64,000 bases of DNA from Arthrobacter sp. CAN_C5 (lineage in GTDB: Bacteria; Actinomycetota; Actinomycetes; Actinomycetales; Micrococcaceae). The notes beneath the pieces are model-generated. The model had not been told where the DNA came from, ran no database searches, and saw only the letters and a program-made list of their open reading frames with translations. This document shows, piece after piece, positions 24,041-33,278 of this stretch; position 1 is the first letter of the stretch, and each line of letters begins with the position of its first letter. Both the position numbers and the translations under genes were made by a program. The stretch is from NCBI RefSeq assembly GCF_017875735.1, contig NZ_JAGGMZ010000001.1:310001-374000 (forward strand), read 5' to 3'.

Positions 24041-24814
24041 TCATGGTTTGTTGCGTCGTATCTGATGCAGCTTTTCTACTGCTAAACGATCCCCTTTCTG
24101 AGCAGCTTTCTTGAGAGTGGCTTTACCTTCGCTTGTCTGTCCGTCTTCCCAAAGAGCCACCCCCAAATTATGAAGCGCATGGGGTTCACCTGCCGCAACG
24201 CTGCGGCGAAGGAGCTCAATGCCGTCGGCATGTCGGCCGACCTTCGAGTATAGGTCTGCGAGCGGAAGTAGAACGTCAACATCTCCATTTTCAAGGTGCT
24301 TTTCTAAGAGGCGGATAGAGCTGTCGGTATCGAGCTGGTCTGTCGTCTGGATGAGTTCTACTGCTGCTTCCGCGCTCTGCTCGCTACCAGCACGCAGCAC
24401 CTCTACCGCTGACATTTCGTCCCCAACTGCTCGGTAAGCGATCGCCAGCCGGAGCGGAACATATGGATGTTCACCCGCAATGCGTAACCACTTGATCGCC
24501 TCTAGGGGGTTACCCATCTCGAGTTGCTCTTGGCCAAGGGCAAAAGCTGCCTTTGGATCACCGGAAGCATAAGCTTTCTCGAAATAAACGATCCCCTCGT
24601 CAGGGCGTCCTCTCTCACAGAGAAAATATCCGTAGTTGAGTAGTGCTTCCTCCTCTCTGTGCTCGATCGCAAGCAGGTACAGGATTTCGATTGCTTCGGA
24701 CTTGGAAATTTGTTGCAGGTCATTGGCAGCGTTGAACAAACCTGCTGGATCACCTGAGAGAATCAACTCCAGTGATGAGCGGAATATTGCCAGTTGAGGT
24801 TGCATGTCACCCAT
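24041..24814 (-). CDS. TPR/Sel1-like repeat protein, candidate immunity protein
   Basis: A 257-residue protein built of helical repeats: EEALLNYGYFLCERGRPDEG, IVYFEKAYASGDPKAAFALG, ADLYSKVGRHADGIELLRRS, and PHALHNLGVALWEDGQTSEG. It has no signal peptide. Its start has AAAGGAA upstream and lies 27 bp after the end of the Rhs tip/toxin frame, the place where polymorphic-toxin immunity genes sit. Immunity is inferred from position and small soluble repeat fold. Confidence 0.65.
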   Translation of the reverse strand: MGDMQPQLAIFRSSLELILSGDPAGLFNAANDLQQISKSEAIEILYLLAIEHREEEALLNYGYFLCERGRPDEGIVYFEKAYASGDPKAAFALGQEQLEMGNPLEAIKWLRIAGEHPYVPLRLAIAYRAVGDEMSAVEVLRAGSEQSAEAAVELIQTTDQLDTDSSIRLLEKHLENGDVDVLLPLADLYSKVGRHADGIELLRRSVAAGEPHALHNLGVALWEDGQTSEGKATLKKAAQKGDRLAVEKLHQIRRNKP

Positions 24815-24841
24815 GAACTAATTCCTTTCGACTCTAAAAAC

Positions 24842-25422
24842 CTACGTGGCCTTCCGCTTTGAATTCTTGGGTTGATTGGGGTTAACCCATTTCTTCTTCC
24901 CGCCGTGCCCCTGAGCTTTGGAGTGCTTATCGTGCGTGTTTTTCCGTGCACCCGCGTTACTTCCAGAGTTGGCGCCGTGCCCGTCTCGATCGGCATTTTT
25001 GGCGCCCGTACGTTTTGGCTTCGAAAACCATACCCCCCAGGGGACCTGCCATACCCATGATGGTCGCCAAATTTGCCGCCATTGCCAGCGTGGGCTGTAG
25101 ATAGGGCGCCAGAAGTACCACCAGTAGTAAGACACAACGACCCAGACCAGCACCAGGACGATGACGGGCAAGAAGACAAGGACCCACCATTCGCCCGTGG
25201 TGTCCTTTTTATTGATGGGGTCTTGTGGATATGTGTAGCTTGTAGTGTTGCCACCGGGTATCGGATCTCGGCTGGTGAAGAGCCCCGTGGAGGTGTTGTA
25301 AAGGCGGGCTCCCATGAGAATGAGACCTGATGTATCGAGGGCGCGTTGTGCTGCTCCATGCCAGCTGTAGGTGGTGTTGCCGGTGTTAGGGGTGGTCCCG
25401 GTTTGATTGCCATATCCCTACG
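24842..25422 (-). pseudogene. 5'-truncated Rhs/YD-repeat C-terminus with variable toxin tip
   Basis: From the IS3 edge the frame reads GYGNQTGTTPNTGNTTYSWH, GAAQRALDTSGLILMGARLY, NTSTGLFTSRDPIPGGN, and TTSYTYPQDPINKKDTTGEW, the hallmark end of an Rhs core. The tip that follows (about 110 residues) has a strongly hydrophobic Trp-rich stretch (WWVLVFLPVIVLVLVWVVVS) then a basic, Gly/Asn/His-rich tail (THDKHSKAQGHGGKKKW). The rest of the gene is absent. An ATG at 25315 (MGARLYN) could start a 157-residue product, so a detached toxin tip might still be made. Confidence 0.75.
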
Positions 25423-25539
25423 TGTCAGGGTGAGTTGAGGCCAGTGGCTCATAGCAAGTCCGTCTAATTCGTAGGGCGAGAATCAGGATCAGAACCAATG
25501 TCTATCTCCACAATTTCCCGGGTGCGGGAAGATGGGTCC

Positions 25540-25935
25540 ATGAGTAATTCTGGCCCTCGTGCCGGCGGTCCAAGGCCTCGAAGGTCGTTTACCCCGGCGC
25601 AGAAACTAGCCCATCTGGCCGCTTACCAACAGGCCTGTGACGATGGCTCCGGAGGCGGGGCGTACCTTCGTCGTGAGGGCATCTATTCCTCCCAGATCAC
25701 TGAGTGGCGCAAACTCCGTGATGCAGGTGTGCTCGAGGGTAGGAAGCCCGGGGAGAAGATCGGCAAGCTTACCGCTGAGCAGGCCGAAATCGCCCGTCTA
25801 CGCCGGCAACTGGAGGTGAATGAACGCACGCTGGCACGGACTCGGGCAGCGTTGGACATCATGGGAAAAGCACGGCAGCTTTTGGAGGAAATCTCCGAAA
25901 GCGAGGAGCAGCAGCAGTGGTACAGGAAACCCTGA
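25540..25935 (+). CDS. IS3 family transposase OrfA
   Basis: A 131-residue HTH protein of IS3 elements: RRSFTPAQKLAHLAAYQQAC, RREGIYSSQITEWRKLRDAG and a leucine-zipper-like LTAEQAEIARLRRQLEVNER. ATG 25540 was chosen over an upstream ATG (25498) because the family begins here. The end overlaps orfB in the -1 frame, as usual for this family. Confidence 0.88.
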   Translation: MSNSGPRAGGPRPRRSFTPAQKLAHLAAYQQACDDGSGGGAYLRREGIYSSQITEWRKLRDAGVLEGRKPGEKIGKLTAEQAEIARLRRQLEVNERTLARTRAALDIMGKARQLLEEISESEEQQQWYRKP

Positions 25936-26936
25936 TGGGGGTTTATGCCGAACTCACAGGTGCGCATATCCCCACGCGGGAAGCGGCGGTCTTGGCCGGG
26001 ATACCGCGGGCGACCGCAACCCGCAGCCCGCGGATCCCGCAGGCCGGGCCGATGCCCGTGTCTGTCCCGGCAAACAAGCTCGACCCGGACGAACGCGCCG
26101 GTATCCTCGCTGCCGTGAACTCTGCCCGCTTCGTGGATCTAGCCCCGGTCCAGATCTACGCGCAGCTGCTGGACGAGGGGACCTACCTGTGCTCAATCTC
26201 AACGATCTACCGGATATTGACTGAGAATAAGCAGGTCAAAGAGCGCCGCCGGCAGGCACGCCATCCGCCCAGGACCGTTCCGGAATTGACAGCGGCTGGC
26301 CCCGGGCAGGTCTACAGCTGGGACATTACCAAGCTTGCCGGCCCGGTCAGGGGTAAGTACTTCGATGCCTACGTGATGCTCGATATTTACTCCCGCTACA
26401 TCGTGGGCGCATACGTCCATGCCCACGAATCCGGGGAGTTGGCGGTGGAGATGATGAAGGAAATCTTCGGTATCCACGGCATCCCGGAAATCGTGCACGC
26501 GGACCGCGGGACTTCTATGACGTCCAAGACCGTAGCTGTACTGCTCTCCGATCTGGAAGTCACCAGGTCACACTCCAGGCCCCGCGTATCCAATGACAAC
26601 CCCTACAGCGAGGCGTGGTTCAAGACCTTGAAATTCGCTCCCGTGTTCCCTGAACGATTCGGCTCCCTGGCCGATGCGAGGGCCTTCATGGCGACTTTTG
26701 TCGAAGGATACAACCACAGCCACCGCCATACCGGAATCGGACTAAACACCCCGGCAGACGTCCACTACGGTCTTGCCGCGACGAAGGCCACCGAACGCTC
26801 CATCACTTTGGCCGCCGCACGGCAGAAGAATCCCGAACGATTCAGCACCGAAACGGACCCAAAAATACTCACCGTCCCCGGCGCGGCATGGATCAACAAA
26901 CCATCCCAGGAAACCCAGACAGAAGCAGCCGCCTAA
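25917..26936 (+). CDS. IS3 family transposase OrfB (DDE integrase)
   Basis: A 339-residue rve-type integrase. DDE residues: VYSWDITKL (Asp), IVHADRGTSM (Asp) and NDNPYSEAWFKTLKF (Glu). The frame is -1 relative to orfA; a GTG at 25917 or the ATG at 25935 (TGATG overlap with the orfA stop) could start it, or it is made by frameshifting as an OrfAB fusion. Differs from copy 2 at two residues that I can see (MMKEIF versus MMKGIF; AARQKN versus AARRKN). Confidence 0.9.
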   Translation: MVQETLMGVYAELTGAHIPTREAAVLAGIPRATATRSPRIPQAGPMPVSVPANKLDPDERAGILAAVNSARFVDLAPVQIYAQLLDEGTYLCSISTIYRILTENKQVKERRRQARHPPRTVPELTAAGPGQVYSWDITKLAGPVRGKYFDAYVMLDIYSRYIVGAYVHAHESGELAVEMMKEIFGIHGIPEIVHADRGTSMTSKTVAVLLSDLEVTRSHSRPRVSNDNPYSEAWFKTLKFAPVFPERFGSLADARAFMATFVEGYNHSHRHTGIGLNTPADVHYGLAATKATERSITLAAARQKNPERFSTETDPKILTVPGAAWINKPSQETQTEAAA

Positions 26937-27020
26937 CTCCCACTGGCCCCATTCACCTTGACAACTTCCGCCCTACTGATGAATCAGCGGTTCACCACCC
27001 TAGCGGGAGCGACTCTGGCT

Positions 27021-27800
27021 CTACCTGTCGCTATGCCTGTCGGACAAAGTGAGCCACAACCGGTGCGTAGTAATAACCACTGCCAGCCACCCGAGTCCCA
27101 GGGTCGCAGCGACCACCACGTCGGTCACCCAGTGGTGGCCCAGATAGACCCGGGTGGCGGCCATCAGGAAGGTGAACAGCAGCGCGGCAGCAACGATGAG
27201 GGCCCGGGTTCGCTTGCGGTGTTCGCTCAGGACCAGCAGGTAGGCGATGATCCCGGTGATCACCATTGCGTTCAGCGTGTGCCCGCTGGGGAAGGACGGC
27301 GACGATTCGTACGGGGGAACAGCGAACTCAAGGGGCGGACGTAACCGTCCAATCGCGTTCTTTCCCAGGACAGTCATCAGGAGGGAACCGGCGGCAGCGA
27401 CTGCCACGAGGATCAGCGGGGTGACCGACCGTCGCCGGAAGCAGAGCGCGGCAATGGCTGCGGCGGTGAGGATCGGCATCGCAATCGGTCCGCCCAGGAA
27501 CGTGAACCCGGTGGCCAGGGCCACCAATGCCGGATTGCGCAGTTGCACCGACGCATCCAGGGCTGGCTGATCAATGATGGCTATGCCGTCCGTCTCGGCA
27601 ACCGCCTCATACACTTCGGCTGATGCGACGGCGAGCGAAACCGCGAGCCCGCCACCGACCACCAGGATCAGCAACATCGCCCAGTGCGGCCCGATCCAGC
27701 CGGCCAGGACGCGGACCCACCGGACCAGGAAGCGCCCCACGGGCGTGGTCCAGCGGGTGTAATCCTTGCCGCCGGTGAAACTGTCCTTCTCGGGTGTCAT
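27021..27800 (-). CDS. PAP2-family membrane phosphatase
   Basis: A 259-residue integral membrane phosphatase, probably acting on lipid phosphates or undecaprenyl pyrophosphate. Six hydrophobic spans; the three phosphatase motifs are KNAIGRLRPP (KX6RP), SFPSGH (PSGH) and TRVYLGHHWVTD (RX5HX3D), all intact. Divergent from the PdxH-like gene with about 40 bp between starts. Confidence 0.9.
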   Translation of the reverse strand: MTPEKDSFTGGKDYTRWTTPVGRFLVRWVRVLAGWIGPHWAMLLILVVGGGLAVSLAVASAEVYEAVAETDGIAIIDQPALDASVQLRNPALVALATGFTFLGGPIAMPILTAAAIAALCFRRRSVTPLILVAVAAAGSLLMTVLGKNAIGRLRPPLEFAVPPYESSPSFPSGHTLNAMVITGIIAYLLVLSEHRKRTRALIVAAALLFTFLMAATRVYLGHHWVTDVVVAATLGLGWLAVVITTHRLWLTLSDRHSDR

Positions 27801-27840
27801 TTCTCGACTTTAGCGCGACAGCGGGGCCTAGGCTGGTGTC

Positions 27841-28506
27841 ATGAGTGAACACCAATCGATGCGTGACCTCCTCCGCGGGGTCCCCGCGTTCCCCGACTCC
27901 CTGCCCGCCTTTGACCCGTCCGCTGCACCGGGTTCGCCGACCGACCTGTTCCTTGAGTGGCTGGCCGCGGCAGTCGAGGACGGCGTGGCAGCGCCGCACG
28001 CTCTCACGCTCGGCACCGTGGACCGGGACGGCATCCCGGACGCCCGGGTGGTGATCCTGAAGGACGTCGACGACAACGGTTTCTCCTTTGCTACCAGCAG
28101 CGACAGTCCCAAGGGCCGGCAACTGGAAGGCGCACCGGCTGCGGCGTTGACCCTGTTCTGGCCGACGGTGGGCCGGCAGATCCGTATCCGGGGCTCTGTT
28201 CGCCCGGCGGGCACGGAGGAGAACGACGCCGACTTCCGCCGCCGCCATCCCGTAGCCCGGGCGTTGGTGCTCGCCGGCGAGCAGAGCAGCGTCCTGCGCT
28301 CCCGGGACGAACTGGACGACGCCGTCGCAACCCAGGTGCAACGACTGGAAGGGGACGGTCCGACACCCGGATCGACCACCTGGACCGTGTACACGGTGTC
28401 CCCGGACAGCGTCGAGTTCTGGCAGGCCGACCCGGAACGACGCCACCTGCGGCTCCGGTATGCCCGGGACGGTGCTGGCTGGTCCCGCACCCTGCTCTGG
28501 CCCTAG
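27841..28506 (+). CDS. Pyridoxamine 5'-phosphate oxidase family protein
   Basis: A 221-residue FMN-binding split-barrel protein of the PdxH/PhzG group. Recognisable segments: ALTLGTVDRDGIPDARVVIL, then KDVDDNGFSFATSSDSPKGR, LFWPTVGRQIRIRGSV and the C-terminal EFWQADPERRHLRLRY (PdxH usually has EFWQG..RLHDR). The C-terminal substrate-binding Arg-Leu-His motif is altered, so it may oxidise another substrate than pyridoxamine phosphate. Confidence 0.8.
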   Translation: MSEHQSMRDLLRGVPAFPDSLPAFDPSAAPGSPTDLFLEWLAAAVEDGVAAPHALTLGTVDRDGIPDARVVILKDVDDNGFSFATSSDSPKGRQLEGAPAAALTLFWPTVGRQIRIRGSVRPAGTEENDADFRRRHPVARALVLAGEQSSVLRSRDELDDAVATQVQRLEGDGPTPGSTTWTVYTVSPDSVEFWQADPERRHLRLRYARDGAGWSRTLLWP

Positions 28507-28667
28507 GCTAACCGCGCCGGGCCATGCCCGGTGAGGATTCGGCCCGGCACGGACCCGGACACGGCAACGGGCTGGCGAAGACACAATCTCCCGCTGTTCA
28601 CTGACGCTTCCACCGCCGGTCATCTGGCCGTCACCGGCTCACCACCCGGGACTGCCACCGTTGTGGC

Positions 28668-29801
28668 GTGAGGATCGTGATTGTTGCCGAGACATTCCTG
28701 CCCGCCGTCAACGGGGTCACCCACTCCGTCCAAAAGATGCTCGAGCACTTCGCCGCCCGCGGCGACGAGGTGCTGGTGATTGCCCCCTCAGGCGCGGGTG
28801 CCACCGAGGAGCCAATCGGCGGCCGAACGGTGCGCGTCCACCGGCTGCCAGCGGTTCCCCTGGCGGGCTACGGCACTGTCCGGGTCGCCCTGGGAGGGGT
28901 CGCCAGGGTGCGGAACATTCTCGCCGACTTTGCACCCGACATCATTCATCTGGCGTCACCGTTCGAGCTGGGATGGCGTGCCACCCGGGCCGCTGAGCAA
29001 CTCGGGATCCCGGTGGTCGCGGTCTACCAGACTGATGTTCCCGGGTATGCGGCACGGTACGGTGTACCGTTCCTGACCAACTGGGCGTGGCAGCGGGTTC
29101 AGAACATCCACGAGGGCGCCGCCCGCACCCTTGCACCCTCCACCGCTGCCGTGAACCAACTGCAAGGCCACGGCATCCCCCGGGTTCAGTTGTGGCGCCG
29201 GGGCGTCGATACGGGCCGGTTCCATCCCGGCCGGCGCGACGAGGAACTCCGGACACGGCTTGCCCCGGGCGGAGAACGGCTGATCGGCTACGTGGGCCGG
29301 CTCGCGGCGGAAAAACAGGTCGAGGACCTGAGGGTCCTCGCTGACATCGAGAACACCCGACTGGTGATCATCGGTGATGGTCCTTTGCGGAGCACCCTCG
29401 AAGAGACGCTCCCTAACGCCGTCTTTACCGGTTTCCTGGGTGGCGGAGAGTTGGCGACGGCGGTGGCCAGCCTGGACCTCTTCGTGCATCCCGGTGAGCT
29501 GGAAACGTTCTGCCAGACCATCCAGGAGGCAATGGCCTCAGGCGTACCGGTGGTGGCCACCGGTAAGGGCGGACCAGTGGATCTGGTGGACGTCTCCCGC
29601 ACCGGGTGGCTTTACCGGCCGGGCGACCTGGACCAGTTGCGCCGCCAGGTGGTGGACCTGATCGGCGACGACGCCAAGCGTCTCGCCTTCGCCGAAGCCG
29701 CCTTCGAGGGCGTGCAGGGCCGCACCTGGCCGGTGCTTTGCGAACTGCTCATTCAGCACTACGAGGAGGTCCTGCTTGAACATGCACTGCTGCGCCTCTG
29801 A
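28668..29801 (+). CDS. Glycosyltransferase family 4 (mannosyltransferase-like)
   Basis: A 377-residue GT-B enzyme resembling the GDP-mannose-dependent alpha-mannosyltransferases of actinobacterial glycolipid synthesis. N-terminal VAETFLPAVNGVTHSVQKML, donor domain LIGYVGRLAAEKQVEDL, and the EX7E-like FVHPGELETFCQTIQEAMASG. GTG start at 28668; no ATG in frame nearby. Membrane-associated function at the inner leaflet is expected. Confidence 0.85.
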   Translation: MRIVIVAETFLPAVNGVTHSVQKMLEHFAARGDEVLVIAPSGAGATEEPIGGRTVRVHRLPAVPLAGYGTVRVALGGVARVRNILADFAPDIIHLASPFELGWRATRAAEQLGIPVVAVYQTDVPGYAARYGVPFLTNWAWQRVQNIHEGAARTLAPSTAAVNQLQGHGIPRVQLWRRGVDTGRFHPGRRDEELRTRLAPGGERLIGYVGRLAAEKQVEDLRVLADIENTRLVIIGDGPLRSTLEETLPNAVFTGFLGGGELATAVASLDLFVHPGELETFCQTIQEAMASGVPVVATGKGGPVDLVDVSRTGWLYRPGDLDQLRRQVVDLIGDDAKRLAFAEAAFEGVQGRTWPVLCELLIQHYEEVLLEHALLRL

Positions 29802-29849
29802 GCTAGAAGCACCCGCCGTTGCCCCTCACCGCGGGGCCGCTGGCCCTAC

Positions 29850-30680
29850 ATGAGCGGGCCCACGCTACGGTACGTCGCCCTGGGTGATTCCTTCACCGAG
29901 GGGGTCGGTGACCCGAACAAGCACCTGCCCAATGGGGTCCGCGGCTGGGCCGATCGGGTCGCCGAGAAGCTGGCCAAGGACCAGCCGGGCTGGGAGTACG
30001 CGAACCTGGCCGTGCGCAGCAAACGACTGCGCCACATCGCCGCCGAACAGCTGGAGCGGGCCGTGGACCTGCACCCCACCCTGATCACGCTCTATGCCGG
30101 GGGCAACGACATCCTCGACGCGGGGACCTCCGTGCCGCAAATCCTGGCCGACTACGAGGAGCTGGTGGCACCCCTGGCCGCCACCGGAGCCCGGCTGCTG
30201 CTTTTCACCGGGTACGACGTCGACGTGACACCCGCCCTCCGGCTTCTTCGGAAGCGGCACCAGCTTTATAACGACGGCGTCCGGCGGATCGCTGACGCCT
30301 ATGGCGCGGACCTGGTGGACTACTGGTCCTTCAGCGCCTACCAGGACCGGCGGATGTGGGGTCCGGACCGGCTGCACATGTCCAAGGCCGGCCACAGGTA
30401 TATGGCCTCGCAGGTGCTGGACCTCTTGGCAGTTCCGCACTCGGTGAAGCTGACGGACTGGGACCCGCCAGTCCCGAAGACGTTCAGGGAATGGGAGCGC
30501 GAGCAACGGCGGTGGATCCACGACTGGGTGCTCCCGTTGGCGGGCCGCAAGATCCGGCGGGTCACCCTGGGTGACAACCTCCCGCCGCGGTGGCCGAACC
30601 CGGTGGTGGTGCCGCCGAAGGGTGGCCTCCGCCGGCTGGTCAGGGATGAGGGTCTGCCGTCGACGGCGCCGGTAAGGTAA
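29850..30680 (+). CDS. SGNH/GDSL hydrolase
   Basis: A 276-residue esterase/lipase-type protein. Block I ALGDSFTEGVGD (Ser nucleophile), block III YAGGNDIL (oxyanion Asn) and block V WGPDRLHMSKAGH (Asp, His) are all present. No signal peptide, so intracellular. Beyond residue 215 there is a basic tail, usual for this actinobacterial subgroup. It follows the glycosyltransferase gene by 48 bp on the same strand and may be co-transcribed. Confidence 0.88.
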   Translation: MSGPTLRYVALGDSFTEGVGDPNKHLPNGVRGWADRVAEKLAKDQPGWEYANLAVRSKRLRHIAAEQLERAVDLHPTLITLYAGGNDILDAGTSVPQILADYEELVAPLAATGARLLLFTGYDVDVTPALRLLRKRHQLYNDGVRRIADAYGADLVDYWSFSAYQDRRMWGPDRLHMSKAGHRYMASQVLDLLAVPHSVKLTDWDPPVPKTFREWEREQRRWIHDWVLPLAGRKIRRVTLGDNLPPRWPNPVVVPPKGGLRRLVRDEGLPSTAPVR

Positions 30681-30689
30681 CCGTCCGGG

Positions 30690-32078
30690 CTAGCCCACCA
30701 GCCCGGCCCCGACGATCAGCAGGATCGCCGCGAACACCGCACCCGAGACGATCAGGGTCACCATCGTGTATCCGAGGATGTCCCGCATCTTCAACCCGGC
30801 GATGGCCAGCAGCGGCAACGCCCAGAACGGCTGGATCATGTTGGTCCACTGGTCACCGTAGGACACCGCCATGATCGCGATCGCCGGGTCCACGCCCAGG
30901 CGTTCAGCGGCGTCGAGCATGATCGGTGCCTGGACCGCGAACTGGCCACCACCGGAGGGCACGAAGAAGTTAACGAGACCGGCGGACAGGAGCGCGAACA
31001 AGCCAAACGTCGTCGGGCTGGCGATACTCACAATCGCGTCGGAAACCAGGTTGATGAGCCCCGTCGTCGTCATTATCCCCATGATCCCCGCGTACAGGGG
31101 GAACTGGAGCAGGATCTCACCGACGTTGGAGGCGGCGTTCTTGGTGAGGGCGATGAGCTCGAACGGGCTGCGGACCAGCAGGAACAGCAGGGCGAGGAAG
31201 GTCCAGTTGACGATGTCCAGAGTGGCGGTGCCGCCCTGCACGTAGTGGACCACCAGGTAGGCGACCAGCGCCACGCCCACCACGGTGGTGAGGATCCGGC
31301 TGGCGTCGATGCGGTCGGCGGGGGTGACAACCTCGTCGTCGAGCTTCACATCGTCGGACCGGCGGGCGTCGACCTCCAGTTCGGTGATCTGATCCCCGGC
31401 ACGCGGTGAGACGAGCGCCAGCGCGGCGGCCACCAGGATGATCGTGGCAATGGCGGCGGTGATGTTCCACCAGGAGAAGGTGGTCTCGGTGATGGGAATG
31501 GTGCGCCCCAGCTGCTCGGCGATGAAGGAGCCTTCGGTGGCGGCGGTCAGCGGGCCGGATCCCGAGTACCCCATGTGCCACACCACGAAGCCGGAGAAAC
31601 CGGCGGCGACGAGCATCGGGAAGTGCAAGGCCATTCCGCGCTCGCGGGCCTGCGCGGCGACCTCCTTCGCGAGCAGACCACCGACGACGAGGCCGAGCCC
31701 CCAGGTGATCAGAGACGCGGCGGCAGCAACCACAAACACGAAGACGTACGCCTGCAGTGGGCTTCGGGGGATCCCGCCGAGGCGGGCCAGGAGTTTCCGG
31801 ACCGGGCCCGTATGGGCGAGTGCGTGCCCCAGCAGCAGGATCAGCGCCATCTGGGTCATGAAGGCGAGCAGCCCGGCCAACCCGTCGCCCCATCCGGTGA
31901 GGACGTCCACGGGGCCGGCGTCGGTGAAGACCAGGGCGGCGAGAGCAACCACCAGGCTGAGGACCACCGCGAACACCAGGGCGCTGGGCAGGAAGCGTTC
32001 AACCACCGAGTTGATCGGACGCATGGCCGCCGACACTGCTGATGTCTGCTGTTTTGAGGGGGGACCAGAGGGTGCCAT
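30690..32078 (-). CDS. Short-chain fatty acid transporter (AtoE-like)
   Basis: A 462-residue membrane protein of the AtoE/short-chain fatty acid uptake family, about 11 spans. Distinctive segments: WGLGLVVGGLLAKEVA, FSGFVVWHMGYSGSGPLTAA, FFVPSGGGQFAVQAP and SYGDQWTNMIQPFWALPLL. ATG 32078 (MAPSGPPSKQQ) has AGGAG eight bases upstream; an in-frame extension upstream overlaps the divergent PRPP synthetase gene and is non-coding. Confidence 0.88.
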   Translation of the reverse strand: MAPSGPPSKQQTSAVSAAMRPINSVVERFLPSALVFAVVLSLVVALAALVFTDAGPVDVLTGWGDGLAGLLAFMTQMALILLLGHALAHTGPVRKLLARLGGIPRSPLQAYVFVFVVAAAASLITWGLGLVVGGLLAKEVAAQARERGMALHFPMLVAAGFSGFVVWHMGYSGSGPLTAATEGSFIAEQLGRTIPITETTFSWWNITAAIATIILVAAALALVSPRAGDQITELEVDARRSDDVKLDDEVVTPADRIDASRILTTVVGVALVAYLVVHYVQGGTATLDIVNWTFLALLFLLVRSPFELIALTKNAASNVGEILLQFPLYAGIMGIMTTTGLINLVSDAIVSIASPTTFGLFALLSAGLVNFFVPSGGGQFAVQAPIMLDAAERLGVDPAIAIMAVSYGDQWTNMIQPFWALPLLAIAGLKMRDILGYTMVTLIVSGAVFAAILLIVGAGLVG

Positions 32079-32241
32079 GGTGGTGTTCTCCTGTGAAGTG
32101 ACGTCGTTGTCGGTTCGGTGGGGGCCCCGATCCGGCATCAACGTTACTTCACCGCGCAACACCGGGAACCGCAGCGGGCCAATGTGTACGACAATGGTGT
32201 GCACAGCACGATCCCCACCACCTGCCGTGAGAGGTAAGTCG

Positions 32242-33201
32242 TTGATCAAAGAGATTGCCGTTTTCAGTGGACAAGCAAGCGGGGGATTCGCGGCGGAGAT
32301 CTGCGGGCACCTGGGCGTGCCGTTGCTCCCCTCCCGGTTGCAGCGTTTCGCCAACGACTGCCTGGAGGTGCAGCTGCTGGAGAACTGCCGGGAACGGGAC
32401 GTGTTCATTGTCCAGCCGCTGGTCAAACCGGTGCAGGAAAACCTGATGGAGCTGCTGATGATGATCGATGCGGCCCGCGGTGCCTCCGCCGGGCGCATTA
32501 CCGCGGTGATGCCCCACTACTCCTACGCCCGCTCCGACAAGAAGGACGCCCCGCGCATCTCGATCGGCGGCAAGCTGGTGGCGGACCTGCTGACCACGGC
32601 GGGTGCTTCGCGGGTGCTCACCATGACCCTGCACGCCCCGCAGGTGCAGGCCTTTTTCGGGGTGCCCGTCGATCAGTTGCACGCCCTGCGCGAACTGGCC
32701 GCGCACTTCCAGGACCTGGACCTGAGCAACACCATCGTGGTGTCGCCGGACCTGGGTAACGCCAAGGCCGCGACGGCGTTCTCCCGCCTCCTGGGCACCC
32801 CCGTCGCGGCGGGGGCGAAGGAACGGTTCGAGAACGACAGGGTGCAGATCACGTCGATCATCGGCGATGTGCGGGACAAGGACATCGTGGTGCTCGACGA
32901 CGAGATCGCCAACGGGAGTACCGTCCTGGAACTGCTGGACCACCTGGCCAAGATGGGCGCGCGGAAGGCGCGGGTGGTGTGCACCCACGGTATTTTCTCC
33001 AACGGGGCGGTGGAACGCATCGCCGAGCGCGACGACGTCATCGAGGTCCTCTGCACCGACACGGTCCCGATCGGGGCTGACAAGTCCCATCCGAAGCTGA
33101 AGGTGATTTCGGTGGCTAATGCCTTCGCCGAGGCGATCCGTCGGATTCACACCGGCGAGTCGGTGAGCGAGCTCTTCCAGGGGGAGGGCATCAACGTCTA
33201 G
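32242..33201 (+). CDS. prs: Ribose-phosphate pyrophosphokinase-like protein
   Basis: A 319-residue PRPP synthetase: KEIAVFSGQASGGFAAEI, the ATP-binding loop YSYARSDKKDAPRISIGG, LTMTLHAPQVQAFF and the PRPP loop IVVLDDEIANGSTVLEL. It makes PRPP for nucleotides. The PRPP loop has EIANGST where housekeeping enzymes have (M)IDTGGT, so this is a divergent paralogue. TTG 32242 is chosen as start because GAGAGG lies upstream and the family begins here. Divergent from the fatty acid transporter (163 bp apart). Confidence 0.82.
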   Translation: MIKEIAVFSGQASGGFAAEICGHLGVPLLPSRLQRFANDCLEVQLLENCRERDVFIVQPLVKPVQENLMELLMMIDAARGASAGRITAVMPHYSYARSDKKDAPRISIGGKLVADLLTTAGASRVLTMTLHAPQVQAFFGVPVDQLHALRELAAHFQDLDLSNTIVVSPDLGNAKAATAFSRLLGTPVAAGAKERFENDRVQITSIIGDVRDKDIVVLDDEIANGSTVLELLDHLAKMGARKARVVCTHGIFSNGAVERIAERDDVIEVLCTDTVPIGADKSHPKLKVISVANAFAEAIRRIHTGESVSELFQGEGINV

Positions 33202-33278
33202 AAGCCAGCGTCTGGCCGCCGGTCCTCCCGAAGGGTCGTCTGGCGGTCCTGGCCGGGGATGGTTCCGGCGTGCGGAGG

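Larger units (their letters stand above)
25423..26963 (+). mobile_element. IS3-family insertion sequence, copy 1
   Basis: Imperfect inverted repeats mark the ends: TGTCAGGGTGAGTTGAGGCC at 25423 and, read inward from 26963, TGTCAAGGTGAATGGGGCC. They bracket orfA and orfB. The outer flanks (ACG left, ACT right) are not a duplication. The seven bases beyond the right end (ACTTCCG, 26964-26970) are also present beyond the same end of copy 2, so the true terminus may lie up to seven bases further out. The element cuts an rhs-type gene, but the far side does not continue it, indicating rearrangement. Confidence 0.8.

Noticed and set aside
30690-32498. 140-residue N-terminal extension of the AtoE-like transporter
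   Set aside because: It overlaps the divergent PRPP synthetase gene and its own promoter; ATG 32078 has an AGGAG.
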